Shown here: positions 34,695-47,165 of the stretch, one piece after another | Layout: every line of letters begins with the position of its first letter | How positions within the stretch are numbered: position 1 is the stretch's first letter | Assembly (NCBI GenBank): GCA_958295665.1 | Contig: OY282558.1 | Coordinates: forward strand, 134,314,326 to 134,378,325 | Source of the DNA: Tipula vernalis | Lineage: Eukaryota; Arthropoda; Insecta; Diptera; Tipulidae | DNA: 64,000 nt | Direction: 5' to 3' | Notes under the pieces: generated by a model | Database searches by the model: none | Told to the model about the DNA's origin: nothing | Seen by the model: only the letters and a program-made list of their open reading frames with translations | Program-made: the position numbers and the translations under genes

Positions 34695-36256
34695 GAAAAT
34701 GTTTTGTTGTAATTCGCGATTGATCTTGAGTTAATGCATAAATTAGAACTCGAATTTTATAATTGTCATGCTACATGTCACGCATGATTGAGACTATCGT
34801 ATTTAAAGATATTGAAGGTCGACTGTCCGTTTTCTTGACCCTCAGAAAACGTCACCATCGAGCTTCAATCGAGACTATTTTAATGTAGAACGACAACTAA
34901 AAAATGCGTCTTCTAATTTATCCATTAGATCACGATCAGCCTCCTAATATTTAGTTCTAAACCAACTGAAAATAAAGAAATACAACAACGCATTTTACTT
35001 TTATTGAGAAAGTTTTCCGAGATACCTGGTTTTATTGTTGCTGACCAAAATAAAAAATATTTGAGCTCAATTGGACGCTGCTTGGATTATTCGGTCTCTT
35101 TTCGGATATGATTTCTGCTGTGTCTATTTCAAATTAAGTTCATCACGTCTTGGAGCAATTTTTTTCTTACCGTTACTTAATTAAAGGCACTGACTAAGAT
35201 TAAATCACCCACCTTATCCGCCATAACTGTGCGTTTACCCTGCTGGTTTTCATTATGGTCACGAATTTCTTCTGGTAGTATCCATAAATAAGGAGTGGGA
35301 TGTTGTCGATTTTCGAAGTTCTCTTCTAAAAGTAAGGAAATCTGGAGCTTGTCCGGTTGTTTCCGTTCTTGTGGTATTCATCGCGCATCTCTTAGGAGTT
35401 TTTTTTTTTTTTTTGCCAATAGCGTGTAATCATTTTTGATTAAGTTGTATTTTCATGAGTTTAGATTTTTAGTTATATGAATGCATTATATCACGGATGA
35501 ATTGGGATATTTTATCGGATATCTTTCTCCTAGGTAAGCCATAAACGATTTCATTAAACCTTGGCACGTGCCTAACAAACATCAAAGTGGGCCATTAGCG
35601 TTATGGTTGCAAAAATCACCGATTAGATAACTTTATTTACTGTTTAACATAAAGCTTTAAATTTTTTTTAAATCTATAAATTATGTACCTATTTTAATTT
35701 TGATGAAACAGATTGCCACCGATTTAGATAAGTTCATTAATGTGATTTCTATTAATAAAAATTTTCCTTAATAACCTTTGTACAAAAAAAAAATCGACTT
35801 CTTGATTATTTTAATTAGGGTACACCTGATGTGTATCAAGGATCCCTGAAAAAGCAAAAATACAAAATAAGCTCCCAAATGATTAATTTTCCATTTATAA
35901 TCATCAGGTAATATTTATGTATGTATGTACGAGTAATAATAAATTTTTCCGAAAATCATTTAAAATTAAGATCTTTGAGATATAACATAATTACAACAAC
36001 TGTAATCGACAACAGTGTGAAAAATGAGTTTAGTGAACAACTTTGTTTACTAAACAGACATCATAACAATTATTTTCCAATTTAACCATTTATTTATTTG
36101 ATCATACTGAAACAACAGCAATAAAACATAAGATTTTGGAACTTTTCCGCACTGTATACATATTTGCAAAAGAATTACCAAACTTTATTTGTTGCCATGG
36201 CGTACATCATAAAACTCCATTATAACAAAATATTTTACATCTTATTTTACTTCCAG
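34695..36256. other. gypsy 5' region or spacer, then unassigned sequence up to a host exon
   Basis: About 35370-35190 on the minus strand reads as a plausible peptide (ENFENRQHPTPYLWILPEEI, DHNENQQGKRTVMADKVGD), perhaps more gag of the relic downstream. The remainder is AT-rich. The polypyrimidine stretch just before 36257 belongs to the exon acceptor. Confidence 0.35.
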
Positions 36257-36361
36257 GATGTACAATAGAAAATTCAGAAAGTTGCTCGAAACAATGCAGT
36301 TCAACCGGAAGTGATGAAAATATATGTGAATGTACCTCGAACATTGTAACATTAAGCTCAA
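36257..36361 (+). CDS. host exon: Cys-rich, EGF-like segment of an unrecognised protein
   Basis: 105-nt exon with a clear acceptor (TTATTTTACTTCCAG) and a consensus donor (GTAAGTAAAA). Phase 1 at both ends, the usual phase of shuffled extracellular modules. The open frame encodes 35 residues with six cysteines (C..SC..QCS, then ICECTSN), spaced like half or all of a small EGF-like module. The frame joins in phase with 63274-63416 (a Ser codon spans the junction). This suggests a secreted or membrane protein of the same strand. No family is named with confidence; earlier exons were not found in the window. Confidence 0.65.
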
Positions 36362-36950
36362 GTAAGTAAAACCAAAAAAAAAAAAAAAAAAAAAAAAATT
36401 CGTATTTTAACTTTTATTTTGTGCCGTTTAAAAACAAGAAAACTTTTATTTTAACAAATGTACTCGTACAAACTTTTTTTGTTGTTAATTTAAATACAAA
36501 AATTTTAATTTATTTAGAGCATTAAATTTCGTGTAGTACATAGAACTCAAAGAAAGTTTTTTTTTGTAGACATAGGTACGAGTATGTGTGAATTAACAAA
36601 AATTAAAATTTAATGTTTAATTTAATTTAGAGAGCTTCGAGGTAGACAGTTAGTTCATTTAGAACGTAAAATTGTCTAGTTTATTATTGTACAAAAACCA
36701 AAATGCATAATCTTGTATGTGCAATGCGTTTAACTTTTTTGTCGTGTTGAATTCATGACACTATAATAGAAAATACACAAATAAGTTTTTAAAAAGTTGG
36801 ATTAAGAATTTTTCCAAAACAGAAAAAAGCTCATTTTACTTACCGGTTTAAGTTACATTTTCTACTGACTATTCAAATTGAAAAGATATGGGCACCTAAA
36901 ACTCAAAATCTGCAGTGCAACGTTGACCAAATTTCAAAATTCAAATTCCA
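36362..36950. other. intron start, unassigned
   Basis: Begins with the donor and a 28-base poly-A run (about 36372-36398), then AT-rich sequence ending in TTTCAAAATTC words that resume beyond the Harbinger element at 38903. Confidence 0.5.
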
Positions 36951-38902
36951 GGGCCCTATTGCACCAGCTACTTATCACTTATTACTTATCAACTAATCAT
37001 AATTTTTGATAATTTTGTATTGTACCAAATTAAAATTTGATAAGTATTTAATTGAGTTATAATAATTGATAAGCTACACTTATCAAAATTATGTTGCACC
37101 AATTCGCGAAATGATAAATGATAAGCAATATTTTGATAAGCGATAAGTTAGAGGTTTTTGATAAGTTTTTTGTAGTTCTGTTGCACCAAAAGTTTTAACT
37201 TATCAATAATCGACTACCTTAATGGTAACTTATCCAAAATATCAATAAGAAAAATTTCACTACTCAAATAAATTGATAAGAGCTACAAATTGTAGTGGTA
37301 TGACGGAAGTCTGTTAAAAACGTTTTTTTTCTGCTGTTATTTGAAGATTAGAACTTTTGTTCAATTTTAAAAGAGTACAAACACAGTTTTCAACAAAATT
37401 ATTTATTATTCAAATGATTATAAATGATAATGACAATACATGTAACAATGTGTCTTCAATTTTATAACAACTTTAATTTCAAAATGTATCGCTATTTTAT
37501 TGTATTCTAATAAGTTATCAAAATTTTTCAAAGTAAGAACAATTTCATTCTGTTCGATTTATCATAGATGTAAAACAGTTGCTTCTCGATATTTTAAAAC
37601 TAATATAAAACTGTCAAATATAGGAAAGCATATAGTAGAAGCCAGAACCAATTATTCCCCTGACTCGGCAGTGATAAAAATTTTTCGTTTGTCACATGAA
37701 CAAATTGAGCACGTATTATTAAATATAGGAGCAAGTTTGTACCATGGAAGCGACCGAAACTACGCATTGAGGCCTCTACAGCAGCTACGAACAACACTGC
37801 ATTGGTCAGGAAATGGCGCGTAATATCATGGGATTGCCAATATGGACGAATAACGGAAATCGTGTCTTGGCCCGAAAATGTCCAGGATAGCAGTTTCTTA
37901 GGATGGGTGGTTTTCCTCAGGTGGCTGGTTGCATCGATGGAACAACGATTAATATAGATGCACCTACGGTTGATAAAGAACGCTTTGTGAACCGATATGG
38001 AACACCTTCACTGAATGCAATAATGGTGTTTGGCCCAGACTGCCGCTTTTCTGCAGTAAATTCAAATTGGCCAGGTAGCGTCCATGACTCCAGAGTATTG
38101 CGAAATACAAGGCTATTTAGCAATTTTGAGTCTCGTTTTCGATCGTTCCCCGGTGCTGTTATTTCGGATAACACTGCTTACCCATTAAAGATTTGCTTAT
38201 CTCACCAATGCTAAGAAATCCGGATGATGCGATAGAGCAAAGATTTAATCGTGCTCTTAAGCGGACGAGACGAATAATGGAAAATAGTTTTGGTTTGTGT
38301 ATGACGGTTGCAATTTGCGTATAATTTAGATAAACTCAATTTGTTTGTTAATAAAAATTCTCTTAATTCAATTATTATGAAAATAAATTGTTTACGTTCA
38401 AGTACAGTTCAAAAATTAGATACAGTTAGAAAAGAGATTTGGTTTTAAAAGCAACAAAAAAAAAAAGTTTTACAATTGATTCTAGACACTGAAATAAGAA
38501 CTCTCAATTGAGAAACGTTTCGCTTCATGTATTATATACATGTAAAATTTTTGTTGTTATTAAATTGCAGATTAACGATTTTTTAATTGTTTTGCTATAT
38601 AGGTACAAAACCATTGTTTAACATACAAAATGTGCGGAAAGCACATTATTTTGCAAACACCGTAGAAATCATTACAACTTATCATACAAATTTGGTAATT
38701 TGTCAATTGATAAGTTATAGACATTCTGATATGCAACGCTTATCACTTATCATTATCAAAATTTGATAAGTTTTCAAATTGATAAGTGAGTTGAGATTTT
38801 GTTACTTATGGTGAAACACTTATCACTTATCATTATAAAAAAAAACTAACTTATGATAAGTTGATAAGTAATAAGTGATAAGTAGTTGGTGCAACAGGGT
38901 CC
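36951..38902 (+). mobile_element. PIF/Harbinger DNA transposon, about 1.95 kb
   Basis: Terminal inverted repeats GGGCCCTATTGCACC (36951) and GGACCCTGTTGCACC (complement of 38888-38902) run on through CTACTTATCACTTATTACTT. Subterminal zones (about 36965-37290 and 38690-38885) are packed with TGATAAGT/ACTTATCA words. CCA sits at the left border and also at the right end (GGGT|CCA), compatible with a 3-bp duplication, but the exact ends are ambiguous. Both flanks are the same TTTCAAAATT-type sequence. The Myb-like second protein of complete Harbingers was not seen. Confidence 0.8.
37500..38310 (+). pseudogene. Harbinger-type DDE transposase, frameshifted
   Basis: HARBI1-like nuclease. The N-terminal part at 37500-37823 has the SHEQIEHVLLNIG and ALRPLQQLRTTLHW blocks typical of the family. 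A break near 37823-37903 leads to FPQVAGCIDGTTINI (first Asp), WPGSVHDSRVLRN (second Asp) and SDNTAYPLK. Another shift near 38210 gives FNRALKRTRRIMENSFG, containing the third acidic residue (Glu). The catalytic motifs survive but the frame is interrupted at least twice, so the copy is dead. Confidence 0.88.
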
Positions 38903-39456
38903 AGATTTCATGTTTCACATTTCACTTTTATATTTCACGATTTAAAATTTCAAAATTTACAATCCACATTTTACAAAAAATTTCACATTTCAAAATTCAT
39001 TCCCAAACTCTAGAATCTGAAATTTATAATTTAGTGCAAATTAAAAAATTTTATTAATATCTTAATTCAAATACTTAAAAAATTGAAATCCCGTAAGTTT
39101 TGTTAGTTTTCTTATTTATTTTAATTTCTTAAATTTCAATTTTTAAAACTCAAGCTATTTGAAATCGTTGGAGTCTTAAAACTTTAAAATTATTTTTAAA
39201 AAATGAGTAAAAACTTTACTACAAAGTATCTTAAAACTTTTATTAAAATTTGGCGCTTAAACGGCCTTAGTGCACTGAAATCAAAGTTCCACCTAAAATC
39301 TTAATAAATGCACAATGCATTTATGCCCCGGTTGACAGAAACTGATATTTTCATTTGATATCTTGCTTTAAAAGACTAAAGTGATCTTCAGTAGTTCCAA
39401 TAAAATCCGCTAATTCATTCCTTTTTACATCATTTAATTGTGTTTGATCGTGTCAT
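38903..39456. other. AT-rich spacer, TTTCAAAATT and AAGAATTT style
   Basis: Low-complexity flank of the Harbinger element; no gene seen. Confidence 0.5.
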
Positions 39457-39982
39457 CTGTCACGGTGCTCTGCAGTCGGTTTCAAAAAAAAAGTGCGGTG
39501 TCTCCGAAATTCTTTCGCCCAACGTTTGGACACCTAAAAAGGAGTAGTTTCAGCCATTACAGAAAAAAATCGGCTCGGCGCATTTTTTTTTGTAGGACGA
39601 AAATACGAAAAATAATAAGCCTGGAGAAGATAACTCCCTTTCTTATGTAATGATGATTGTGGATATATGTATATGGTATACAGGGTGTCATATACATTCA
39701 CATTGGTTCATACACATATATAATGATAGATATAAGGTTTCCGAGAACGGTTTCGCAATGGATGTGATTCCTAAAAGCGTAAAAACACAACAAAAATAAA
39801 AAAGATTTAGAGACGTTCGTAAGACCCGTTCTACACCGCCTCGATATAATTATAAAGAAAATTGGCATGTTTTGGTTTTGAATGAGAGAAAGAGAGCCAA
39901 GATTCAATGTTTACATTTAGCATTCCGGTAGGCACTGACGAGTAAACAATAATCTGAAATCGCTGATTTTTCTATTTTCGAT

Positions 39983-42819
39983 ATGTTTTATCCGGATTAT
40001 AAAAAGCGTGGAAATCACGAAGAAAACCGTTTCAAAATATGTCTGTGTTGTGGAAAAAAATCAAAAAAAATGGTGATCATTCAAGGAAAGGTGAAATCAA
40101 ACTTGATGGAAGTAATCTCGGGTTTTAATGAATGTGATACAAGAGTGCCATTTATACTGTGCCCAGCTTGTAATCTACGCCTGGGCAAGCCATTGAAAGA
40201 AGATAAAAGATGTAAATTCTCAGAAATTGGAAAATTTCTGTCTGTGAAGTACAGCACGAGATCTGTTAGGAAAGGAGACCAGTGCCAATGTTATCTTTGT
40301 GTGTTAGTTACCGGCCCTGTGGTACCAAATTTCTCGCGAAACCTGACACCAGTGGTCGTAAATAAAAATCGCCAGGAGAGAAAAAAGACAAAATGCGGAA
40401 AGGCGTCTAAGGTTCCTGAAATTAAAAAAAAAGCAGTTAACAAACGTTATGGTAAATGTTTAGGATTATTGGCCAGAGGAATTAAACACGTGTGCAATAG
40501 CACGAACTTGTTAAATAACAAGCAAAATTTAGGGCTCAATTCGAAACAAAAATAGCGTATATCAACTCGCTTATTGAAAGATAAGATAGCTACAAATTCG
40601 TGTGGATGAGAAGGCTCACACTCGCGTGACGAAGGGTTAATATCCCTCTCGCAGCATCACGGGAAACCATTGACCGTGAATATTGTTGGAGAAACTAAGA
40701 ATTCGGCAAATGCAAACTGATATGGATTTAAGTACCAGAAAAGTGTTGAGAATTGTTGCTTTCATCCGTGCAGAAACCAACACACCAGGAATAATAGAAC
40801 CCAATTATCAAAAAAAAAATATCAGAAAGTATTTTGAGCCACGATTTGCATTTGTCACAACTAAAGGTAAAAAATCTGTCAGTTCTCCACACTGAAAAAA
40901 ATCCTGCATCAATGTAGGCAAAAACTCCATTAATAGTAAGAAAAATTCGTTAAAACTGAGCCGATATACATTAATATAGTGAAACAAATAAAATTTTTTA
41001 TTTTAATCTTGACTACTTACGTTGTAGTATTTATAATTCGATTCATATAAGATACGAACAACGTTATAGCCGCACGACAATAGTTAATAATAAAGCGTAT
41101 GCAATTTATTTACTTTCATTGTCCCAATCATAATTCAACTTTACGTAATTTTCGTAGATGCTAGAATAGATTCATCCAATCATTAATAATACGAAAAAAT
41201 TCGTATGCATTATGCATATTCGGACAAATAAAAATGTAATGGAATCGTTACGCATATGAATTTATTCGTAATATTCAAGTACTATAGAGCCACTTGCGTT
41301 AATATGATGAACAATAAGTATTTAAAATAAATTTTCATCAAAAATATTCATAAATATTATGAACTGTTCATAAATATGTTTTTTAATAAAATCATAAAAA
41401 TCAAAGTTTCACTAATACGCAAACAACATGTGAATGTATCATACGTATAGTACAATAAACTAAACCATTTTTTAGTTTATGAACTGTAATTCGTACTATT
41501 AACGCACAAATTTTCATGAATTTTTCTAGATTTTGTATTTTTTTACGTAAATATTGTAATTTATACTTTAATAGTACGAATTATGGTTAATGAAAGCCAT
41601 TCGTAAATAAAATGCACTATATTTTTTTCAGTGCAGAGTTTGTCGTCATTTGCAAGAATCTACGAAGTTTCATTCAAGATGTAATAGAGCAACGACAAGT
41701 TTCCAATGTACAACTCAAATTCGGAATTGACGGTGGGGGTGGTTTTCTAAAATTTTCTCTTTCCACCCAGTCATCGAACGATGAACCAACCGCCCATGGC
41801 ACCTCAAGGAAACCTTCCAAGTACAAGATATGCTGAAAAATTCCTCGAATCTGAGGTGAAACGATTATTTATTCTTTGTTTAGCCCCTAACACTCAGGAA
41901 CATTATCATTATGTCTCGCTTATATGGTCAGCATTAGATATAAATTCCTTTCTTGGAACAGTTGCAACGGATTTAAAGCTGGATAATATTATTTCAGATC
42001 TTATGAGTAACTCAAGTGCACATCCTTGCACATGGTGCGATGCTCCCCAACAAAACTTAATCAACTCGGGCAATTACAGAACGATCAATGATTGTCGCGC
42101 CAAATGCGACAAGTGGCGTTAAGAAGGAGGATTTAGAAAGTCAGCCAAGTTATTTGGTAATTGCATACATCCACCTCTCTTCAATGCAGAAGAAAATAAG
42201 CGGATCATCAACATAATCCCACCTCCATAATTGCATTTATTGTTGGAAGCCATATGATGTTGAAGAACGAAGAAATCAGCCTAAAATGGGCCCGGGAGTG
42301 CCACGTGGACCGGCAGTGTACCTATGGTAGTCCAACATTTGAAGGAAATGCGTGTAAGGCCTTGCTTGATAAGGTGGATATTTAAGATGCCATGAAATGC
42401 CTTGGCTGTGTCAAGTATGTAGAGACATTTAGAAAATTGAAGAAAGTTGTCGATTCTTGCTTCTCATTGAAACTAGACCCCAATTTCAAGAGATATATTG
42501 AAAATTTCAAGGTTAGTTATCAAGCACTCGAGATACCTGTGCCACCAAAAATTCATAGCATACTGTACCATGTAGTAGATTTTTGTTCCGAAACCAAAAG
42601 AGAACTAGGGTTTTATAGCGAATAAGCTGTCGAATCGACCCATGCAGATTTTAGTAAGACTTAGAATCGTCACAAAGTACTAAAAAATCATCCTGACTAT
42701 TCATTCAAATTATTGCGAGCTGTATGCGAATATAATAGTTTTCATTTATGATATGTGTCCTTCTAGTCTAGACAAGGCCCTCGAGGAGGCCGTAAACGGA
42801 TCTTACAAAACTCTCTAAA
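39983..42819 (+). pseudogene. transposase of the 39.5-43.2 kb element, broken
   Basis: Starts at ATG 39983 with a Cys-rich N-terminal region (CLCCGKKS, CPACNLRLG, CQCYLC), consistent with a zinc-binding domain. The frame breaks after 40555 and resumes at 40683. It is interrupted by the MITE at 40890-41633, then gives the motif KFGIDGGGGFLKFSLS (about 41723-41770), whose Asp could be a catalytic residue. HPCTWC and a further Cys segment follow (about 42020-42120), then the pieces at 42392-42625 and about 42630-42819 (STHADFS, HPDYSFKLLRAVCEYNS, final KALEEAVNGSYKTL-stop). Similar GIDGGGG-containing proteins occur widely as insect transposon genes, by recollection only. Dead copy. Confidence 0.6.
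40888..41635. mobile_element. 744-bp MITE inside the transposase gene
   Basis: Perfect inverted ends CACTGAAAAAAAT and ATTTTTTTCAGTG (40890-41633), flanked by the dinucleotide CA on both sides. Interior AT-rich without coding capacity; the words ATTCGTA and TACGAAT recur in both orientations. Deleting the element with one CA leaves the transposase frame in phase, which supports the boundaries. The CAC(T) start suggests mobilisation by a CMC-type transposase. Confidence 0.75.
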
Positions 42820-43181
42820 TTTTAATTTTTTCTGTTGTGTTTTTATGCTTTTAATAATAATAATAAATAATGTTTTATGAGTGACAACACTTGCCGTACA
42901 CTTCTTGAACACCCTATATCTACCATTATACTGTGTATGAACCAATGCGAATGTTTATGACATCCTGTATATATATCCAGAATCATCATCGCACATGAAA
43001 GGGCGTTATCTTCTCCAGGCATATTATTTTTCCAATTTTCGTCCTAGAAAAAAAAAGCGCCGAGCCGATTTTTTTCTGTAGCGGCTGAAACTACTCCTTT
43101 TAAGGTGTCCAAACGTTGGGCGAAAGAATTTCGGAGACACCGCACTTTTTTTTTTAAACCAACTCCAGAGCACCGTGCTGT

Positions 43182-43442
43182 GCCCCCTCTAGAGTTTTTT
43201 TTATTCAACGAATTCCGAGCATTATTAACTCTAACAAATAATGGAACATTTACTCCTGATTTACTGCCCAATCAATAAACTGAATAAGCTTTGTTCTAGT
43301 TCCTGCTGTAAAATAAATGCTGCAATCTCATAAAATTTTAATTTGTTGTATTGAAGTAAGTCGCCACAATACTTTCTGCTGCTCACCAATCGATTAAGCT
43401 TTCGGAAACATCCTCCACCTCCTCTAAACCAGTAGATCTTTG
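43182..43442. other. unassigned spacer
   Basis: AT-rich, no repeat or coding signal recognised. Confidence 0.4.
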
Positions 43443-43628
43443 TTATTTGGAAACACGAAATAATAGCTCGCTATCGCATCGTCTCGTCTCAGTGTTGTTC
43501 ATTATGAGCCCATCAATGAAATGTTTAAGACTTTCTGCGGCGGCAGTACTTAAAAGTATTGCTGAATGATCAGAAATTGTACACTTATCGAAAGCTGGCA
43601 ATATTCTACCTTGTCCTGTAAATGACAC
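43443..43628 (-). pseudogene. possible transposon-derived protein fragment
   Basis: 61-residue minus-strand frame with the sequence ILPAFDKCTISDHSAILLS followed by a ...INNTETRR-like end. The pattern (…D+…VSDR/HxA…A.A…) resembles a segment common to several insect and cnidarian transposon-associated proteins, recalled rather than searched. No flanking domain or terminal repeat found. Confidence 0.3.
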
Positions 43629-43856
43629 GGAGAAATCAATAACTTTGAAGCTTATATTTTCAGCATATTATATGTATTGTACATCATTTCGCGGCCACTA
43701 TCCTGTTGATGTACGTTTTTCTTCAAGATTTCTTGCACTGCAACAAAAAACGTATGATGTCTTCATAGGCATTATTATTAATCTTATAATATCCAGTTTA
43801 CTATTAAATATGTCTTCTCTTTGACGGTAAACTTCAAAACCATCGACCAATGCGAT
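43629..43856. other. unassigned spacer
   Basis: AT-rich, nothing recognised. Confidence 0.4.
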
Positions 43857-44020
43857 TTATGGAGTCATAAACGAGACCATAAAACAAAATGGTTTATGTA
43901 GGTCGTAAATGACTAATGATTCCATAACTAATGAGTCATTGGCACCATAAAACTTAATGGTTCTAGCATAGTAATTAGCATCGACTATTTTATTTTATGG
44001 TGTCAGTTTTGACTCCATAA
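43857..44020. mobile_element. 164-bp hairpin (mini-foldback) element
   Basis: Ends TTATGGAGTC (43857) and GACTCCATAA (ending 44020) are exact inverses, and the similarity continues through ACCATAAAA and its inverse TTTTATGGT. Several more CCATAA/TTATGG words lie between, so the whole unit can fold. No target duplication identified. Confidence 0.6.
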
Positions 44021-44149
44021 GCAGGACGGCATACGCATTTATTATACTTCTGGTAAACAATAAGTAAATGGATTTTATTTTAATAAAATAGAAATTTTCG
44101 GATTTTAACAAATTGGCAATAAATCGGACTAATATCTGCTAATACCTCT

Positions 44150-46790
44150 ATGCAATAATAATAGGGATAATTTTAAGGATAACGATGAGCAAATAATAAT
44201 GAAAGACGACACCCTAACGGATATCGATGTGTTTGTGCCTCGCTATACCAAGATCAAAGGAATGTTACGTAAGGTCGTTTCTGGTCAAAATACGATGCTA
44301 CCAATGAATCGATGAAACAATGACATCATTTTCAAATTACCAGAAAATAATTCTCGAAACCATTAAGGACACAAGCTGCATGCAATTACAAACTCCTACA
44401 TTCCAATAATTTTGACGTGTTTCACATATTTAGGCACCTGTATGACATTGTGGATCACAATAATCCAACCATAATGGATATACACAAGTTCCAGAATTTG
44501 AAGGGACTTCTGACGGGAAAGGCAAGCAAACATAAAGCTGTATAAGTGCTTTGATGACCCATACCTGCCATTCGACAATTTCATTCACTTTCTGGAAAGA
44601 CATTGTACAACATTAAAATCCATTAATCGTGATATATCTCAAAGACGCAAATTTACAAAAGCCTCATCATTCCACACACACAGCAGTGCTAAGGTAACAG
44701 AAGCGCAAATGAGCAGAAATCACTAGTTTCCTAAGTCTTATTTACCTCACTTACCATAGAGGAAAGTATTCGTTGCAATCGCTATATTCTGTTACAATTG
44801 TATATTCAACGTTCTCAAAATTGCCCATATCGACATCAAGGTTTTATTTCTAGGGTAGAAACAAAACAATATTCGGACACACAACGACATCTTATTCGTA
44901 TTCTGTCAGAAGGCGTTACATCAGAAAGTGTATCACGATGATGTACGGAGATAAATCTAATTCCTCATTTCTATAACGATTTTGTTGTGGAAGTGCAAGT
45001 CGTAATCATAAAACGAAAGCATCTTGAGTGCATAATGAAAGCATCTTGACTGCATAAAATGATGTTGATATTATTTTGGGATCAGCTTAAGGCTTCCGAC
45101 TTCTAGAACCAAACGATCTAACAGCTCAAAACACTGCGCTTGGCTAGATAATTTCTGGAGTAAATGCAACAAGCAAAAATAACAACATTAATCTCGCCAT
45201 GGAATTCAATGTAGATGAGAGACTGCGCAATTTTTGGGAGCTCGAGGAAATGCCATTGGCCAGAAAATATACACCGGACCAGCAGTACTGTGAGGATATA
45301 TTCGCTGCATTATATAAAAGGGCCCCGTAGATGGAAGATTAATCGTTAAACTGCCATCTGAGCCTAATTCACCTCGGCTAGTAAATTCTTTGGATCATGC
45401 AGTTTGCAAAAATGAATATAAACGAATTATGCACGAATACCTAGACCTAAATCATATTTTTATCTTCCTCATCATCCTGTCATGCCTGACAATAACGAAG
45501 GGGTGCATCGTTTTTTACCCCTCGGGCAAAAGCACAACGTTTATTTTGGCTATGGAATCATGCGACCCCGATTAAATAAATAGCATTCAAATCCGATATC
45601 ACACATATGTATCGAGAATTTCGAATCGCCCATTAAGACTGTAGGAATCCTCGAATCTTGTGGCGATGATCCGCACAAGTCTCTGAAACATTTTCCGCTT
45701 CTGACATTTGGGACAGTCTTCGATCAATGTGATGTCAGTCATGCTGTTCATCACTTGCCATATATTCAAGTCAAGCGAAATTTATTGTCAAATATCGCGC
45801 TGTTAACGTTAAATCAACAGAAAGCAGACATGTAGAGTCAAATATTTAAGGTTCGGAGTGACTTCAGCACAACAAAACCAAGCTGAGCAATATTTATGCA
45901 AATGGACACAACAAGATGAATTTATGGAAGAAATTCAAATATTTTCCGCCAAGAAGCTAATCCTCAAGGGAAAGTGGTCATCATGTCTCGAGTGGCATGA
46001 TTCTAACTTACCATCATAAACGTTATCTCTTTAGTGCGACAAATTACTAATAATTGTTTTATATCTCTTAGGTTGAAGAGCTATCTGTCAGTTCCAATGA
46101 TGGGTAACCTGCCTGCCAAACAAGCGACTTATCCAATGAAGCACTTATCGTAGCGTTCAAGCGTTTTGTAAATGGAAGAGGTGTGCCCGCCGTCATGTAC
46201 CTAGAAAATGGTACTAATTTCGGAGGGCCAAACGAAAATTAACCGAGATGCAGCAACAATTATATCGCACTACGACGAACGAAAACGTACTTCCTCACAT
46301 TACAGAGCACAAGATCGATTGGAAGTTACATCCGGTTTGCCGCACGCTGAGCATTGTAGCATTATATTTGCGTTTTGACTGGTGCTTTTTCTACTGCCGA
46401 ATTTTCTACTGGCGCATCCTCTATTGGGCTATTCCGGAACCGAGTTAGTTGGATGTTCCAGATAATCGATCGGAGAGACGTCAAAAATCGAATAGATGGA
46501 TTTTGATCTATTTTCACAAAGAAACACTTACATAATCTACAAGAACGGCGAAAGTGGAAAACCCAAACCAGCAAAACTTGCAAATCAACAACTTCGTCTA
46601 TACATTAGGTATTAGGTATGACACAACACCACCACTCAGTTGGCCATTGGGACGTGTCCTAGACGTTCATCCGGTAAAAATCGAAATTGTTTCCGCTGTT
46701 ACACTCAAAACAGCACAAAATACGCTCAAACGGCCATTACCCAAATTAATCATAATCATCGATGTTGATGTGAAGTAAGGATTTGTCAAC
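44150..46790 (+). pseudogene. BEL/Pao retrotransposon relic, plus strand
   Basis: Very degenerate. Gag-like words: KFQNLKGLLTGKA (about 44490-44530) and FIHFLERHCTTLKSINRD (about 44583-44636). The end of a BEL-type protease and start of RT: VDIILGS (about 45065) and TALG-stop-IISG (about 45138-45165), followed by RNFWELEEMPLARKYTPDQ (about 45228-45285). Integrase: AFKRFVNGRGVPAVMYLENGTNF (about 46150-46225), where Asp of the usual SDNGTNF is Glu, and a C-terminal PLSWPLGRVLDVHP...KRPLPKL (about 46630-46745). Much of RT and RNase H is unreadable. No LTRs found. Confidence 0.7.
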
Positions 46791-47165
46791 TTAATTTTGT
46801 GGTTGTTAAACAGAAAATTATTGGTATAGAGTTGTCTAAACACATTTCAACACGTTTTATTAAAGTTATCCCAGGCCATCATCCTAAGCTTTCGCTTACA
46901 AATCAAAATAGCTTTATCTTTAAGACGACTGATAGCTTAAATGAGGTTGCAATGATGGAACTCATAGCTGGATAGCATTTATTACTGATCATGATGCATT
47001 GATGTTGCCAAGTAATCTATTGATGGTTGTATGAAGGTAGCACTTGATATTGGGAATGATAAGGACTTAAACAATTGATATTTTTCCTTGGTTAAAAGGG
47101 GCAGCTTTAGCTCCAAAATAAAATATTGTCCATTCAGACTTCCTGATGTCCTGGCAGAACTACAT
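46791..47165. other. junction between two convergent BEL/Pao relics
   Basis: About 375 bp without a readable frame. On the minus strand GGAGCTAAAGC near 47105-47115 might be part of a polypurine tract of the downstream element, but no LTR start could be confirmed. Confidence 0.35.

Larger units (their letters stand above)
39457..43181 (+). mobile_element. DNA transposon with ~275-bp terminal inverted repeats, CMC/Chapaev-like
   Basis: Inverted repeats start CACGGTGCTCTG (39461 rightwards; complement ending 43177) and extend to about 39739 and 42905. CTGT lies outside both ends (39457-39460 and 43178-43181), a 4-bp duplication. A CAC start and 4-bp duplication fit the Chapaev branch of the CMC superfamily; Sola elements also duplicate 4 bp. 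The interior holds a frameshifted plus-strand gene and a 744-bp MITE. Superfamily is an inference from ends, not from a search. Confidence 0.75.
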
